DNA of 64,000 nt from Dehalogenimonas formicexedens (GTDB taxonomy: Bacteria > Chloroflexota > Dehalococcoidia > Dehalococcoidales > Dehalococcoidaceae): positions 648,210 to 712,209 of the forward strand of contig NZ_CP018258.1 in NCBI RefSeq assembly GCF_001953175.1, given 5' to 3'. A model generated the notes under the pieces. It was not told where the DNA came from, did no database searches, and was given only the letters and a program-made list of their open reading frames with translations. A program made the position numbers and the translations under genes. This document shows, in pieces, positions 25,828 through 37,392 of this stretch (position 1 is the stretch's first letter; each line of letters begins with the position of its first letter).

Positions 25828-27084
25828 TTATTTGAAAAGAGCGATGTCCTGGCGATAATGGGCGCCTTCGAACCGGATCTTCGCGGCATTGTAATAAACC
25901 TGTCCCCGGGCATCGGCAAAATTATTGCCGCAGGCAGTCACGGCCATTACCCGGCCTCCCGATGTCACCAGCTGGTCGCCGGTTATCCTGGTTCCGGCGT
26001 GAAACAGGTGGACGTCGGTGTCAACGTACTCAAGTCCCCCGATAGGCAGCCCTTTTTTATAGTCGCCGGGATATCCGCCGGAGGCCAAAACAACGGTGAC
26101 GCAGGATTGCTTCTGCCATTCAATTTCCGTCTTGTCCAGGTTGCCGTCGATGACACTCAACAAAACGTCGATAAGGTCGGTTTTCATTTGCGGCAGGATC
26201 ACCTGGGTCTCTGGATCCCCAAACCGGGCGTTGAATTCCAGGACCTTGGGACCTTCGGGGGTAAGCATCAGTCCGGCGTAAATTATGCCGCGGTAATCTA
26301 TGCCTTCAGCCGCCAGGCCGCAGACGATCGGTCCCATGATGGTGGCATCGATCATGGCCGCCATCTGGCGGTCGAAAAACGGCGGAGGCGAATAGGCGCC
26401 CATGCCCCCGGTGTTGGGGCCCTGGTTGCCGTCGAAAACGCGTTTGTAATCACAGGCCGGAGGCATCGGTACAAAAGTCTTGCCGTCGGTGAAGGCAAGG
26501 TAGCTCATTTCCTGGCCGGTCAGGCATTCCTCGATAATCACCTTCGAACCGGCTTCCCCGAAGATCCGGGCTTCCATCATGTTTGCCAGGGCAGTTTCCG
26601 CTTCGGCACGGCTGGAGCATACGGATACGCCTTTTCCCGACGCCAGGCCGTCGGCTTTTACGACGACCGGCAGGGTCTGTTCGGCCAGGTAGGCTTTTGC
26701 CCTGGCATAATCGGTGAAAGATTTTCCCCGGGCGCATGGAATGGCGTATTTTTCCATCAGATCCCGAGCAAAGGTCTTGCTGGATTCGAGTTGCGCCGCT
26801 ATTTTCGAAGGCCCGAACACCGGGATCATCCTGGACTTGAATTCATCGGCAATGCCGGCGGCTAGCGGACCCTCCGGGCCGACGACCACCAGGTCGATAT
26901 CGTTGCCGTTAACCGCCTCAAGCAGGCGGGGAAAATCGGTCGGCTCAATATCCAGATTCCGGGCAAGCGAAGCCGTGCCGCCGTTGCCCGGAGCGGCAAA
27001 AATAGCGGTGACCCGGGGGCTTTGTTTCAATTTCCAGACGAGGGCGTGCTCCCGCCCGCCGCTGCCGATAACTAATACTCTCAG
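25828..27084 (-). CDS. purD: Phosphoribosylamine-glycine ligase, probable CTG start
   Basis: A 418-residue ATP-grasp enzyme joining PRA and glycine. Homology demands the N-terminus RVLVIGSGGREHALVWKLKQ, but no ATG, GTG or TTG lies before it: an in-frame TAA is only five codons upstream. The candidates are CTG at 27084 and ATT at 27090. CTG has AGGA 7 nt upstream and gives a full-length protein, so I choose it. Starting at the TTG at 27030 would remove the P-loop-like GSGGREHA. ATP-grasp motifs (VVKADGLASGKGV, EFNARFGDPETQ) are intact. Confidence 0.9.
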   Translation of the reverse strand: MRVLVIGSGGREHALVWKLKQSPRVTAIFAAPGNGGTASLARNLDIEPTDFPRLLEAVNGNDIDLVVVGPEGPLAAGIADEFKSRMIPVFGPSKIAAQLESSKTFARDLMEKYAIPCARGKSFTDYARAKAYLAEQTLPVVVKADGLASGKGVSVCSSRAEAETALANMMEARIFGEAGSKVIIEECLTGQEMSYLAFTDGKTFVPMPPACDYKRVFDGNQGPNTGGMGAYSPPPFFDRQMAAMIDATIMGPIVCGLAAEGIDYRGIIYAGLMLTPEGPKVLEFNARFGDPETQVILPQMKTDLIDVLLSVIDGNLDKTEIEWQKQSCVTVVLASGGYPGDYKKGLPIGGLEYVDTDVHLFHAGTRITGDQLVTSGGRVMAVTACGNNFADARGQVYYNAAKIRFEGAHYRQDIALFK

Positions 27085-27110
27085 CGCAATATCCTTTTAA
27101 GGCGGGCAAC

Positions 27111-27704
27111 CTATCGCCGCTTGGATTGTTCTTTGGGTTTGGTGGCGACGGTCCTCGGCTTCCACTTATCCTGGGCGATGGCATTTGAAGCGCGGTCACG
27201 GAGCTGATCGATATCGCCGGGGGTCAATTTGAGTTTCTTAAGCAGTCTTTGCTCTTCGGCCTCGGCGGCAGCCCTCGATTCTTCGCTTTTGGCCTGCAGG
27301 TCCTTCAGAGTCGGGCCTTCAGACGAAGCAGCCTCGTTGGCGGTGGCGCCCATGAACTTGGCGCCGAGATAATCCGCCTGGGCGTTAGCCCATGAGAGAT
27401 AGTCGGAATAAGCCGCATGCCAGGCAAAGTAGTTGGAAGTAGCTTTGTCAGGCACCGATTTCAGCGCGTCCTTGCGCCGGAGAAGTTCAGCCGCGGACTG
27501 CGCCAACTGGTTGGCGGCGACGTAGATGTTTTCATAAGCGGCGGGGTTTTTAGCGGCGGCGCCGGGATCGAATTCAGCCGCGGCGGCGGTATATACTTCG
27601 GCGCCCTTTTCCTGGAAAGCCCTCAGGATCCATTCATCGCCGATGTAATCGATGTAGGTCAGCAGTTCATCACCCTGGATCTTGTTCCTGTCAAAAAGTC
27701 CCAT
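27111..27704 (-). CDS. Hypothetical protein in the purine operon
   Basis: A 197-residue soluble protein I do not recognise. It is Ala- and Lys-rich, mostly helical in appearance, with a conserved-looking opening MGLFDRNKIQGDELLTYIDYIGDEW, a likely coiled coil (KDLQAKSEESRAAAEAEEQRLLKKLK, about 133-158) and a strongly basic end (KPRTVATKPKEQSKRR). The ATG at 27704 has AAGGAG about 10 nt upstream. It lies between guaA and purD with small gaps, so it is co-transcribed, but nothing in the sequence points to an enzyme. Confidence 0.7.
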   Translation of the reverse strand: MGLFDRNKIQGDELLTYIDYIGDEWILRAFQEKGAEVYTAAAAEFDPGAAAKNPAAYENIYVAANQLAQSAAELLRRKDALKSVPDKATSNYFAWHAAYSDYLSWANAQADYLGAKFMGATANEAASSEGPTLKDLQAKSEESRAAAEAEEQRLLKKLKLTPGDIDQLRDRASNAIAQDKWKPRTVATKPKEQSKRR

Positions 27705-27729
27705 AATGCAAACACTCCTTTTCCGGAGT

Positions 27730-29409
<1,680 letters not shown>

Positions 29410-29475
29410 TGGTGTAGTGTTAAAGATTACCATTCTGATATACTACCGTCAAGAATTTCAGATTAAGTTGACATA

Positions 29476-30102
29476 ATGACGCTGTACACAAACAGACCAT
29501 CTCAACCTCCCGGCGACCCAGCCGGGGCGATCGAAATACTTAAAAACGGCGGCGTGGTCGCCATGCCGACGGATACAGTCTATTGCCTCGCCGCCGGCCT
29601 TTCCCACACCGGCGCCATCTCCAGGATTTTCGACATCAAGGGCCGGGTGACGACCAAGGCGCTCCCGGTACTGGTGGCTGACGTGATCCAGATGCGGCAG
29701 GTAGCGGAGATGAACCCGCTGGCTGAGGTTCTGGTGCGGCGTTTCATGCCGGGCGGGCTTACCCTGATATTACCGAAGAAGCCCGTCGTCCCCGATGTTG
29801 TGACCGGCGGCAAGCCCAGCGTCGCGGTCCGGATCCCCGGGCATACCCTGGCTCTCTATATCATCAAGGCGGTGGGTGAGCCTTTAACGGGCACATCCGC
29901 CAACATCTCCGGATCGGGCAGCGTGTGCGAAGCCTCCGGGGTAGCCGATCAACTCGGTGAACGGGTGGACGCCATATTGGATGGAGGCAGGTGCCCGGGC
30001 GGCGTTGAATCCACAATACTGGACCTGACAAGACCGGAACCGGTTATCGTCCGGGAGGGCGCCATCCCGAGAGTGGAACTGGAATCATATTATTTCAAAT
30101 AG
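29476..30102 (+). CDS. tsaC: Threonylcarbamoyl-AMP synthase (Sua5/YrdC/TsaC)
   Basis: A 208-residue YrdC-domain protein making threonylcarbamoyl-AMP for the t6A37 modification of ANN-decoding tRNAs. The family's KxR and SxN features are present: VVAMPTDTVYCLAA, DIKGRVTTKALPVLV, VAVRIPGH and PLTGTSANISG. The C-terminal Sua5 domain is absent, so it is the short type. Divergent from guaA and 8 bp before rpiB. Confidence 0.92.
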   Translation: MTLYTNRPSQPPGDPAGAIEILKNGGVVAMPTDTVYCLAAGLSHTGAISRIFDIKGRVTTKALPVLVADVIQMRQVAEMNPLAEVLVRRFMPGGLTLILPKKPVVPDVVTGGKPSVAVRIPGHTLALYIIKAVGEPLTGTSANISGSGSVCEASGVADQLGERVDAILDGGRCPGGVESTILDLTRPEPVIVREGAIPRVELESYYFK

Positions 30103-30110
30103 AGGTTTAA

Positions 30111-30545
30111 ATGAACATTGCGATAGGTAACGACCACCGCGGCTACAAGTTGAAATTGAAAATCATCGAATGGCTCAAAGCCAGTAAACATAAAGTCGAG
30201 GACGTCGGCGCTTTTTCCGAGGAATCGGCTGACTACCCGGACTTCGCCGGTAAGGTCGCCAGGATGGTGGCTGACGGTGAGGCGGCGCGCGGCATCCTGA
30301 TCTGCGGCACCGGTATCGGCATGAGCATCTCGGCCAACAAGATGCCCGGCATCAGGGCGGCACTGGTCTACAAACCGGAATATGCCGCCTTGACCCGCAT
30401 GCACAACGACGCCAACATCCTGTGCCTGGGAGAAATGAACGGCGACGACCTCAACATGGAAGTGTTAAAAATCTTCATGAGCACCGAATTCGAGGGCGGG
30501 CGCCATCAACGGCGTGTCGATAAGATCTCCGGCTGCTGTTGTTAG
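30111..30545 (+). CDS. rpiB: Ribose-5-phosphate isomerase B
   Basis: A 144-residue RpiB interconverting ribose-5-phosphate and ribulose-5-phosphate. D8-H9 in GNDHRGYKLK, the catalytic C65-G-T-G-I-G loop and H98 in MHNDANIL are the expected active-site residues. The protein ends in three consecutive cysteines (SGCCC), an unusual tail. Together with tsaC it forms a short plus-strand unit, followed by the ilv promoter. Confidence 0.94.
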   Translation: MNIAIGNDHRGYKLKLKIIEWLKASKHKVEDVGAFSEESADYPDFAGKVARMVADGEAARGILICGTGIGMSISANKMPGIRAALVYKPEYAALTRMHNDANILCLGEMNGDDLNMEVLKIFMSTEFEGGRHQRRVDKISGCCC

Positions 30546-30566
30546 GGGTTTTTCAATCGTAATTTC

Positions 30567-30595
30567 TTGAAAAATCAATTCGTCTGTGCTATGTT
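30567..30595 (+). promoter_or_regulatory. Promoter of the ilvDBNC operon
   Basis: TTGAAA (30567-30572), 17-nt spacer, TATGTT (30590-30595). The transcript would start near 30602, leaving a leader of about 49 nt. Confidence 0.7.
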
Positions 30596-30611
30596 TAGGC
30601 ACTGCTCGCCT

Positions 30612-30636
30612 ATCCGTCCCTTTGCGGACGGATTTT
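30612..30636 (+). promoter_or_regulatory. Hairpin in the ilvD leader
   Basis: ATCCGTCC (30612-30619) pairs perfectly with GGACGGAT (30626-30633), followed by TTTT. It lies between the predicted ilv start and the AGGGGG ribosome binding site. It may end the rpiB transcript, act as a leader terminator for ilvD, or both. Confidence 0.55.
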
Positions 30637-30650
30637 AGTTAGGGGGACTA

Positions 30651-32318
30651 ATGAGAAGCGACTCCATCAAGAAAGGCGCCGAGAGAGCCCCTCACCGCGC
30701 CTTGCTCCGGTCGCTCGGGGTTAGTCCCTCAGATTTCAACAAGCCGTTTATCGGCGTCGTTAACAGCTTCACAGAGATCGTCCCGGGGCATCAGCACCTC
30801 CGCGCGATTGCCGATGCGGTCAAGTTCGGCATCAGGCAGGCGGGGGGAGTCCCATTTGAGTTCAATACCATTGCCGTATGTGACGGCCTGGCTATGAACC
30901 ACACCGGGATGAAGTATTCGCTGGCTTCACGCGAACTCATTGCCGATACCGTTGAAGTCATGGCGATGGCCCATTCTTTCGATGGCCTGGTATTCATCCC
31001 CAACTGCGATAAAGTCATTCCCGGCATGCTGATGGCGGCGGTCCGCTTGAACATTCCGGCGGTGTTTGTCAGCGGCGGCCCGATGCTGGCGGGGCATCTG
31101 CCAGTGGACGGCAAAATGAAGGCCATCGATCTGAATTCGGTGTTCGAAGCCGTCGGCCAATTTGTTAAAGGCGACCTTTCACCCGAAAAGCTCGAAGAGA
31201 TCGAAGGCGCGGCCTGTCCCGGTTGCGGCTCCTGCTCCGGTCTGTTCACTGCCAATACCATGAACTGCCTTACCGAAGCGCTGGGCATGGGCCTGCCCGG
31301 CAACGGCACCATTCCCGCCGTCGACGCCCGTAGAAGTTCCCTGGCGCGGAAAGCCGGCGAGACCATCATGCGCGTGGTGGCTGAGGATTTGAAACCCCGC
31401 GACATCATCACGCCCAAAGCCATCCATAATGCCTTCGTCGTCGATGTGGCGCTTGGGGGGAGTTCCAATTCGGTTCTCCACCTTGAAGCCATCGCCCATG
31501 AAGCCGGTATAGAATTTCCGCTGACGAAGATCAATGAAATAAGCGACAAAACCCCCTGCCTGTGCCGCATCCGGCCTGCCGGGGAACACCATATTGAGGA
31601 CCTGGACAAAGCCGGGGGCATCCCTGCGGTAATGCGTGAGCTTTCCTCGCTCTTGAAATTGGATGCCCGCAGCGTCTTCGGCGGTCTTATCGGAGACGTC
31701 GTCAAATCGGCGCTTCCTGCCGATGGGACCGTAATCAGGCATTTGAACGATCCGGTAACCTCCAAGGGCGGTATCGCCATTCTGTTCGGCAACCTGGCGC
31801 CGGAAGGGTCGGTGGTCAAGCGCTCCGCCGTCGCCCCGGAGATGATGGTTCATACCGGACCGGCCCGGATTTTCAATTCCGAGGAAGAAGCCACCAGGGG
31901 GATCATAGACAACCAGATCAAAGCCGGAGATGTCGTCGTCATCCGCTATGAAGGGCCGCGCGGCGGTCCCGGCATGCGGGAAATGCTGACGCCGACGTCG
32001 ATTCTGGCGGGCATGGGTCTGGATAAGTCCGTAGCCCTTATCACCGACGGCAGGTTCTCGGGAGCCACCCGCGGCGCCTCCATCGGTCACGTCGCGCCTG
32101 AAGCAGCTCTTGGCGGGCCGATAGCGGCATTGAACGAAGGCGACATTATCGACATCGACATCCCCAATCACGTCCTGAGCGTCCGCCTCTCGGACGCCGA
32201 GATCAAGGCTAGGATGGAAAAGGTTCCCGCTTTCCAGCCCAAAATCAAGACGGGCTATTTGAAGCGTTACGCCCTGCAGGTCACTTCTGCCAGCCGTGGC
32301 GCGGTTTTTGAAACTTAG
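30651..32318 (+). CDS. ilvD: Dihydroxy-acid dehydratase
   Basis: A 555-residue Fe-S dehydratase forming the 2-keto acids of valine and isoleucine. Cluster cysteines are in VCDGLAMNH (C77), PNCDK (C119) and CPGCGSCSG (189-197); [19 protein letters not shown] is the C-terminal signature. A strong AGGGGG precedes the ATG. First gene of the ilv unit; ilvB follows after 9 bp. As an oxygen-sensitive enzyme it fits an anaerobe. Confidence 0.96.
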   Translation: MRSDSIKKGAERAPHRALLRSLGVSPSDFNKPFIGVVNSFTEIVPGHQHLRAIADAVKFGIRQAGGVPFEFNTIAVCDGLAMNHTGMKYSLASRELIADTVEVMAMAHSFDGLVFIPNCDKVIPGMLMAAVRLNIPAVFVSGGPMLAGHLPVDGKMKAIDLNSVFEAVGQFVKGDLSPEKLEEIEGAACPGCGSCSGLFTANTMNCLTEALGMGLPGNGTIPAVDARRSSLARKAGETIMRVVAEDLKPRDIITPKAIHNAFVVDVALGGSSNSVLHLEAIAHEAGIEFPLTKINEISDKTPCLCRIRPAGEHHIEDLDKAGGIPAVMRELSSLLKLDARSVFGGLIGDVVKSALPADGTVIRHLNDPVTSKGGIAILFGNLAPEGSVVKRSAVAPEMMVHTGPARIFNSEEEATRGIIDNQIKAGDVVVIRYEGPRGGPGMREMLTPTSILAGMGLDKSVALITDGRFSGATRGASIGHVAPEAALGGPIAALNEGDIIDIDIPNHVLSVRLSDAEIKARMEKVPAFQPKIKTGYLKRYALQVTSASRGAVFET

Positions 32319-32327
32319 GAGAGTCTT

Positions 32328-34016
32328 ATGAAACTGACCGGCGCTCAGATTTTGTGCGAAAGCCTCCTCAAGGAAGGTGTGGACGTGGTGTTCGGCTATC
32401 CCGGCGGGCAGGTTTTGCCGCTCTACCATACCCTGACCCAGTATCCCCAGTTGCGCCACATCCTGGTGCGCCACGAGCAGGGCGCGGTCCACGCCGCGGA
32501 TGCCTACGCCCGGGTCACCGGCCGGGTCGGGGTTTGCTTTGCCACCTCCGGCCCCGGTGCCACCAACCTGATCACCGGTCTGGCCAATGCCTACATGGAC
32601 TCGATCCCGATGGTCGCCGTCACCGGCCAGGTACCGCGGGCCATGATCGGCCGGGACGCTTTTCAGGAATCCGACATCACCGGCATCACCATCCCCATCA
32701 CCAAGCACAATTACCTGGTGATGGACGTGGCTGACCTGGCCAAGACCGTCAAGGAAGCCTTTTACATTGCCAGCACCGGGCGCCCCGGACCGGTACTTAT
32801 AGACCTGCCGCGAGACATCCAGCAGGAATGCGCCGAATTCCACTTCCCGGCCAGGGTGAATCTGCCCGGGTACAAACCCACTCTTGGCGGCAACCCGCTG
32901 CAGATCAAAAAGGCGGTCAAACTTCTGGGTGAAGCCAAAAAGCCGGTCATTATCGCCGGACACGGGGTCAGGATTTCCCGAGCTTATAAAGAACTCAAGT
33001 TCCTGGCGGAAACTCTCCAGATACCGGTGCTCACGACGCTGCTGGGAATTTCCGGTTTTCCGGAGAGCAACCCGCTGTCATTTGGCATGATAGGTATGCA
33101 CGGACTCGCCCCGGCCAACATGGCCATCACCAATTCGGATCTGGTGGTCGCCATCGGGATGCGTTTTGATGATCGGGCGACGGGAAAGATTTCGAGTTTC
33201 GCGCCTCACGCGAAGGTGATTCACATCGATATCGACCCAGCCGAGATCGGTAAAAACGTCGCCGTGGACGTGCCCATCGTCGGCGATGTCAAGACAGTGC
33301 TGGTCGAACTCAACAAAGAAATCGGTCCCGTCCGTCACGACGAATGGCTCACCCAGTTGTCTGATTGGAAGAAGCAATATCCCTCGGGCATCGACATCCG
33401 GGAATCCGAAACCATTTTACCTCAGTACGTCATCAGAAAAATCTGGGAGGCGACCAAGGGGAACGCTACCGTGGTCACCGGCGTCGGCCAGCACCAGATG
33501 TTCGCGGCGTTGCATTATTACTATGACAAACCCAATAGTTACATCACCTCGGGCGGACTGGGGACAATGGGCTTCGAACTCCCCGCCGCCTTCGGCGCCC
33601 AGGTCGGCCTGCCCGATGAAACGATCTGGTGCATCGCCGGCGATGGTTCGATCCAGATGACCATCCAGGAACTCGGCACCATCCGGCAGGAGAATTCGCC
33701 GGTCAAGATCGCTATTCTCAATAACGGCTTCCTGGGTATGGTGAGGCAATGGCAGGAACTTTTCTACCAGCACAATTACTCTTCGACTCCGCTGTGGTGC
33801 CCGGATTTCATCAAGATCGCCGAAGCCTACGGCATTCCGGCACAAAACGTGACCAGGAAAGAAGACGTCGGCGCGGCTATTAAGAAAGCCATGGAAACCG
33901 AGGGGCCGTACATCCTGAACTTCGTCGTTGAACCGGAAGAGAACGTCTATCCCATGGTACCTCCGGGAGCCGGCATCGATCAGATACTCCATGAACCGCT
34001 GAAGGAGGCGTGTTAG
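32328..34016 (+). CDS. ilvB: Acetolactate synthase, large subunit
   Basis: A 562-residue ThDP enzyme condensing pyruvate with pyruvate or 2-oxobutyrate. VFGYPGGQVLPLY and RHEQGAVHAADAYAR (with the ThDP-activating Glu) mark the N-terminal domain; the FAD-binding middle domain follows; the C-terminal ThDP/Mg motif starts at GDGS in CIAGDGSIQMTIQEL and ends at the NN before GFLGMVRQWQ. The ilvN start directly abuts its stop codon. Confidence 0.96.
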   Translation: MKLTGAQILCESLLKEGVDVVFGYPGGQVLPLYHTLTQYPQLRHILVRHEQGAVHAADAYARVTGRVGVCFATSGPGATNLITGLANAYMDSIPMVAVTGQVPRAMIGRDAFQESDITGITIPITKHNYLVMDVADLAKTVKEAFYIASTGRPGPVLIDLPRDIQQECAEFHFPARVNLPGYKPTLGGNPLQIKKAVKLLGEAKKPVIIAGHGVRISRAYKELKFLAETLQIPVLTTLLGISGFPESNPLSFGMIGMHGLAPANMAITNSDLVVAIGMRFDDRATGKISSFAPHAKVIHIDIDPAEIGKNVAVDVPIVGDVKTVLVELNKEIGPVRHDEWLTQLSDWKKQYPSGIDIRESETILPQYVIRKIWEATKGNATVVTGVGQHQMFAALHYYYDKPNSYITSGGLGTMGFELPAAFGAQVGLPDETIWCIAGDGSIQMTIQELGTIRQENSPVKIAILNNGFLGMVRQWQELFYQHNYSSTPLWCPDFIKIAEAYGIPAQNVTRKEDVGAAIKKAMETEGPYILNFVVEPEENVYPMVPPGAGIDQILHEPLKEAC

Positions 34017-34532
34017 ATGGCAAGCAACAAACATACCATCGTCGCCCTGGTGGCGGATCGTCCCGGTGTTTTGAACCGCATGGCCAGCCTTTTCCGGCGC
34101 CGTGGGTTCAATATCGATTCCATCGCCGTCGGCCATTCAGAGACTCCCCACCTTTCCCGCATGACCATCGTGGCGGAAGGCTCCGACAGCCAGGTGGAAC
34201 AGATAAGGAAACAGGTTGAAAAGATCATCGACGTCATCCGGGTTCAGGATATCTCGGGGTTGGATATCGTCTCCCGGGAATTGGCGCTTATCAAGGTCAA
34301 AGCCAGCGCCGAGACACGCTCCGAGATCATGCAGATAGTAGATATATTCCGCGCCAAAATTGTTGACGTCTCCACTGATTCGGTGATGGTCGAAGCCACC
34401 GGAGATGAGGAAAAACTTAGTTCCCTGTATAATCTGCTGAAACCTTTCGGTATCAAAGAAATGACCCGCACTGGCCGGATCGCCATGGCCCGGGGTGGTC
34501 AGGTCGCCCGCCGCGAAGAAGCGGCTGAATAA
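34017..34532 (+). CDS. ilvN: Acetolactate synthase, small (regulatory) subunit
   Basis: A 171-residue subunit with an N-terminal ACT domain (VALVADRPGVLNRMASLFRRRGFNIDSIAVG, about 8-80) and a C-terminal ALS regulatory domain. It stimulates IlvB and confers valine feedback inhibition. The ATG immediately follows the ilvB TAG, with AGGAGG inside the ilvB end, indicating translational coupling. Confidence 0.95.
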   Translation: MASNKHTIVALVADRPGVLNRMASLFRRRGFNIDSIAVGHSETPHLSRMTIVAEGSDSQVEQIRKQVEKIIDVIRVQDISGLDIVSRELALIKVKASAETRSEIMQIVDIFRAKIVDVSTDSVMVEATGDEEKLSSLYNLLKPFGIKEMTRTGRIAMARGGQVARREEAAE

Positions 34533-34546
34533 TAACAGGAGAATAA

Positions 34547-35551
<1,005 letters not shown>

Positions 35552-35566
35552 CCCTTGACTCCAACA

Positions 35567-35673
35567 TCCCTCTCCCCAGAGCGGGAGAGGGATAAGAGGG
35601 TGAGGGTCTCCCCAGGTTTCCTCTCACTCGATGGGAGAGGAATTTAAAGGAGAGGGCGGAAAGCCACCCTCTC
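35567..35673. repeat. Three successive hairpins with CCCTCTCC-type arms
   Basis: Stem-loops lie at 35567-35592 (9-bp stem, TCCCTCTCC/GGAGAGGGA), 35618-35642 (8-bp stem) and 35650-35673 (7-bp stem, GAGAGGG/CCCTCTC). They are between ilvC and leuA. None is followed directly by a T-run, so they look like a small purine/pyrimidine-rich intergenic repeat cluster rather than a standard terminator. Confidence 0.6.
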
Positions 35674-35694
35674 GAAAATGTCCAGTGTTCAAGT

Positions 35695-35724
35695 TTGAAA
35701 TAAGACAAAGGTTTCAGGTAACAT
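35695..35724 (+). promoter_or_regulatory. Promoter of the leuA operon
   Basis: TTGAAA (35695-35700), an 18-nt spacer and TAACAT (35719-35724). The expected start, about 7 nt downstream, falls on the ATG of the leader peptide at 35731. Confidence 0.6.
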
Positions 35725-35730
35725 AAGCGC

Positions 35731-35784
35731 ATGATTCACTTGTCCCGGAGGATTCTCATCCTTATTAGCCCCTCTTCCTGGTAG
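35731..35784 (+). CDS. Candidate leuA leader peptide (Ile/Leu-rich, 17 aa)
   Basis: Encodes MIHLSRRILILISPSSW followed by TAG. Codons 8-12 are ATT CTC ATC CTT ATT, five Ile/Leu codons in a row, directly upstream of leuA. This is the pattern of a transcription-attenuation leader that senses charged tRNA-Leu and tRNA-Ile. It has no ribosome binding site, but the predicted transcript starts at or next to its ATG, so leaderless translation is plausible. Its stop codon sits in the loop of the hairpin at 35769-35793. Homologous leaders in relatives would be the test. Confidence 0.6.
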   Translation: MIHLSRRILILISPSSW

Positions 35785-35793
35785 GAGGAGGGG
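35769..35793 (+). promoter_or_regulatory. Strong hairpin overlapping the leader peptide end
   Basis: CCCCTCTTCC (35769-35778) pairs with GGAGGAGGGG (35784-35793) around TGGTA, ten pairs with one G-U. The pyrimidine arm can alternatively pair with CGGAGGA at 35746-35752 inside the leader ORF, or imperfectly with GGAGAG at 35821-35826, the leuA ribosome binding site. A second AT-rich hairpin (35798-35816) follows. Confidence 0.55.
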
Positions 35794-35838
35794 TAGCCGT
35801 TATTTTTAGAATAACGTTAAGGAGAGTTTCCCGGACAA

Positions 35839-37392
35839 ATGAATAAACTGATAATCTTCGACACCACTCTGCGCGACGGCGAACAGGCAGCCGGCGCCTC
35901 ACTCAACATTCAGGAAAAGCTGGAGATCGCTCGCGCCCTGGAAGCCCTGGGCGTTGACGTTATCGAAGCCGGCTTCCCCATCAGTTCCCCTGGTGATTTT
36001 GAGGCGGTCAAGAAGATCGCCTCGGAAGTTAAGGGTTGCTCCATCTGCGGACTGGCCCGCGCCAACCCTAAAGACATCGATCGGGCCTGGGAAGCCTTAC
36101 AGGGTGCCGCCGACCCCCGCATCCATGTCTTTATCTCGGCCTCCGATGTGCACATGGTGCACCAACTCAAAAAGAGCCGGGCTGAAGTCTTGCAGCTCGC
36201 CCGGGACATGGTCGCTCACGCCAGGACCTACCTCTCGAACATCGAATTTTCGCCGATGGACGCCTCCCGCTCGGATCCGCAATTTCTTTATGAATTATTG
36301 CAGGCGGTTATCGAGGCTGGGGCGACAACCTTGAATATTCCCGATACCGTAGGCTACGCCATGCCCGGTGAATTCGGCGGGCTCATCGAGGGCATCTTCA
36401 AGAATGTGCCGAACATCGATAAAGCGGTCATCTCCGTCCACTGCCACGACGACCTGGGGTTGTCGGTTGCCAACAGCCTCGAAGCGGTCAGGCGCGGCGC
36501 GCGGCAGGTTGAATGCACCATGAACGGCATAGGGGAGAGGGCAGGCAATGCCGCCCTGGAAGAAGTCATCATGGCCATCCGGACGCGGCCTGACTATTAC
36601 GATGTTACGACTTCGATAAATTCCGAACTCATCTATCCAACCTCCAGGCTGGTCAGCCAGCGCACCGGGTTTTCGGTACAGCCAAACAAAGCGGTAGTCG
36701 GCGGCAACGCCTTCCGCCACCAGTCCGGGATCCACCAGGACGGCGTCATCAAGATGCCCAAGACCTATGAGATCATGGACCCGCGCACCGTTGGCGTTCC
36801 CGCTTCGTCGCTGGTTTTGGGGAAATCGTCGGGACGCCACGCTTTCAAAGAGCGCCTGGCTGAACTGGGCTACAACCTTTCAGAGGCTGACTTTGACCGT
36901 GCCTTCAACGCTTTCAAGGAACTCGCCGACAAGAAAAAAGAGGTTGCCGACCGGGACATCGAGTCGCTGGTAGCTGAAGAGCAGCGCACCCTGGTCGAAG
37001 CTTTTCACCTTGACCGCCTGCAGGTGACCTGCGGGGATTGCGGCTTACCGACGGCGGCCGTCAGATTGATCGACCCTAATGGCAAGGTCCTTGAAGACGC
37101 GGCGCTGGGAACAGGCCCGGTGGACGCCGTTTATAAGGCTATCAACCGTCTCGTTGGCGTCCCGAACCGTTTGACAGAATTCTCGGTTACCTCGATCACC
37201 GCAGGTATCGATGCCATCGGGGAGGTATTTATCCGCATCGATAGTGAGGGAGTATCGTATTCCGGACGCGGCGCCGACACCGACATTGTCGTCTCTTCTG
37301 CAAAAGCTTATATGAACGCCCTCAACCGGCTGCTGGCGGTGAGGAAGAACGGCAACGGCAAATCCGCTATGCCGCAGGATCACCATGCCTGA
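35839..37392 (+). CDS. leuA: 2-isopropylmalate synthase
   Basis: A 517-residue synthase condensing 2-oxoisovalerate with acetyl-CoA, the committed step to leucine. [17 protein letters not shown] is the catalytic N-terminal motif; [16 protein letters not shown] holds metal-binding His; [14 protein letters not shown] is the subdomain signature; the C-terminal LeuA dimer/regulatory domain (about 390-505) is complete, so leucine feedback inhibition is expected. Its end overlaps the MgtC-type gene by 8 bp. Confidence 0.95.
   Translation: MNKLIIFDTTLRDGEQAAGASLNIQEKLEIARALEALGVDVIEAGFPISSPGDFEAVKKIASEVKGCSICGLARANPKDIDRAWEALQGAADPRIHVFISASDVHMVHQLKKSRAEVLQLARDMVAHARTYLSNIEFSPMDASRSDPQFLYELLQAVIEAGATTLNIPDTVGYAMPGEFGGLIEGIFKNVPNIDKAVISVHCHDDLGLSVANSLEAVRRGARQVECTMNGIGERAGNAALEEVIMAIRTRPDYYDVTTSINSELIYPTSRLVSQRTGFSVQPNKAVVGGNAFRHQSGIHQDGVIKMPKTYEIMDPRTVGVPASSLVLGKSSGRHAFKERLAELGYNLSEADFDRAFNAFKELADKKKEVADRDIESLVAEEQRTLVEAFHLDRLQVTCGDCGLPTAAVRLIDPNGKVLEDAALGTGPVDAVYKAINRLVGVPNRLTEFSVTSITAGIDAIGEVFIRIDSEGVSYSGRGADTDIVVSSAKAYMNALNRLLAVRKNGNGKSAMPQDHHA

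Noticed and set aside
25858-26865. 335-codon plus-strand frame opposite purD
   Set aside because: Antisense shadow of a clear ATP-grasp enzyme.
30591-30638. 15-codon ORF in the ilvD leader as a leader peptide
   Set aside because: It starts inside the -10 box and has few branched-chain codons.
30791-31819. 342-codon antisense frame within ilvD
   Set aside because: Same reason: low-complexity translation opposite a real gene.
31179-32963. 594-codon frame antisense to ilvD and ilvB
   Set aside because: It lies opposite two fully convincing enzymes and is a by-product of GC-rich codon use; no domain is recognisable.
35552-35838. Possible T-box riboswitch before leuA
   Set aside because: No conserved T-box sequence or specifier stem could be found; the leader-peptide model fits better.
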